Part shown: positions 63,304 to 64,000 of the stretch, piece by piece | Position numbering within the stretch: the stretch's first letter is position 1 | How the letters are laid out: each line of letters begins with the position of its first letter | Assembly: GCA_963817135.1 (NCBI GenBank) | Contig: CAWFNG010000001.1 | Coordinates: 682,001-746,000, forward strand | Length of the DNA: 64,000 nt | Source: VAZQ01 sp963817135 | GTDB lineage: Bacteria; Pseudomonadota; Alphaproteobacteria; Rhizobiales; Xanthobacteraceae | Reading direction: 5' to 3' | The notes under the pieces: generated by a model | What the model saw: the letters and a program-made list of their open reading frames with translations, nothing else | The model's database searches: none | Told to the model about the DNA's origin: nothing | Position numbers and translations under genes: made by a program

Positions 63304-64000
63304 CTATATCGCCACACGTCTATCGCGCAAATTCTTCGTGGCGAAGGCGACGTAGTGCCGCCTCGACTCAAATCCCAGCGCGGTGGCATCATACGCATAG
63401 AGCCAGTCGAAGCGCTCGCGCAGGCGGATCTGCTGCCATTCGCGCGCGACCTGAACTGCGATCGCATCCTTGTCGGCCAGCGCCGGGCTGAACACCTGCT
63501 TCCGGTTCGCGTGCGCCGTCCGCACGACCGCGCTGTGCGCTCCTTGCGGATGTCCTCGTAGCGCGCGAAGCGCCTCGCGGGATCGTCGAAATATTTCTCG
63601 AGGCAAGCGGCAATGACATAGCCATCCTCGATCGCCATCACGCCGCCTTGTCCCAGGAACGGAAGGATCGGATGACAGGCATCGCCCGAGCAGCGTGATG
63701 CGCCCTTGCTCCAGCGCTGCATCGGCCCGCGAACCATCAGCGCCCATTTGTACGGGATCGTGATGTTGTCGAATGATGGCATGAACGTCGGGATGCCAGC
63801 CGCGGATAATCGCTGGCGAGCTCGTCGCGTCGTGCCTGCAACCGTCCAGGATTCGATCTGCCAATCGTCGCGTTCGACCAGACTGATGAAATTCATGAGC
63901 TCGCCGCGCCGAATTGGATAATGCAGCACGTGGCCCTTGGGTCCCAGCCAGTTCGTCCCGATCATGTGAAGAGATATGGGGCGGCAGGGATGCCATGGGC
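63304..64000 (-). pseudogene. FAD-dependent monooxygenase (salicylate hydroxylase-like), cut by the right edge and frameshifted
   Basis: The C-terminal part of a group A flavin monooxygenase: NWLGPKGHVLHYPIRRGELM, VERDDWQIESW and PYKWALMVRGPMQRWSKG, then the second FAD motif GDACHPILPFLGQGGVMAIE. EKYFDDPARRFARYEDIRKE leads into a tail in another frame (ADKDAIAVQVAREWQQIRL, DATALGFESRRHYVAFATKN). Homology alternates between at least two frames several times between 63500 and 63850. The N-terminal Rossmann fold lies outside the window. Decay and poor sequence at a contig end cannot be separated here. Confidence 0.7.

Overview
The window is GC-rich, densely coded DNA. Its gene families look alphaproteobacterial, most like Hyphomicrobiales related to Bradyrhizobium, Rhodopseudomonas or Xanthobacteraceae: FixK/FNR-type boxes, DUF3141 and DUF4239 proteins, a ROSE-type RNA thermometer, a cobalt-type nitrile hydratase, TakP-like TRAP binding proteins, and a dispersed palindrome with GTCATTCCGG ends. 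No rRNA or CRISPR array was seen. There is one tRNA gene (Ser-UGA). About twenty single-base frameshifts break otherwise well conserved genes, mostly towards the two ends of the window. Many sit in short homopolymer or GC runs, so sequencing or assembly error is as likely as real decay.

Layout. 1-14.4 kb is a low-oxygen/stress island: glgX (cut by the left edge), an RND efflux pair, a universal stress protein, a DUF4239 membrane protein, a small coiled-coil protein, a DUF3141 hydrolase, a phosphate acyltransferase and a stump of acetate kinase, facing a convergent hsp20-lon operon. 14.5-20 kb holds an enolase-superfamily enzyme, a lysophospholipase, a heat-shock sHSP with an RpoH-like promoter and a ROSE thermometer, an exported protein, threonine aldolase and DoxX. 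20.5-26.6 kb is gltBD. 26.8-34.8 kb holds a sensor kinase divergent from three tandem TRAP binding proteins, which converge on dctQM. 35-38.4 kb is a nitrile hydratase operon whose beta and accessory genes have been pushed apart by a nested insertion: a GIY-YIG nuclease unit bounded by inverted palindromic repeats, itself hit by an IS630-type element.

38.4-46.4 kb is a four-gene operon on the minus strand: a GltD-like iron-sulfur flavoprotein, pyruvate:ferredoxin oxidoreductase, a dihydroorotate-dehydrogenase-like protein and an AspT/YidE-type transporter, preceded by a FixK-type box. Divergent from it lies a decayed second copy of the DUF3141-phosphate acyltransferase-acetate kinase module (46.5-47.7 kb). 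The set suggests pyruvate to acetyl-CoA to acetyl-phosphate metabolism under oxygen limitation, with the final acetate kinase step lost at both loci in this window.

47.7-64 kb is mixed: an AraC regulator, small and secreted proteins, MepA and a lytic transglycosylase, tRNA-Ser, a broken hydrolase/pseudo-cyclase/LuxR fusion, a ThDP enzyme, DUF6496, DUF488, CapA-like and AI-2E-type proteins, and a GST and a flavin monooxygenase that are both broken, the latter cut by the right edge.
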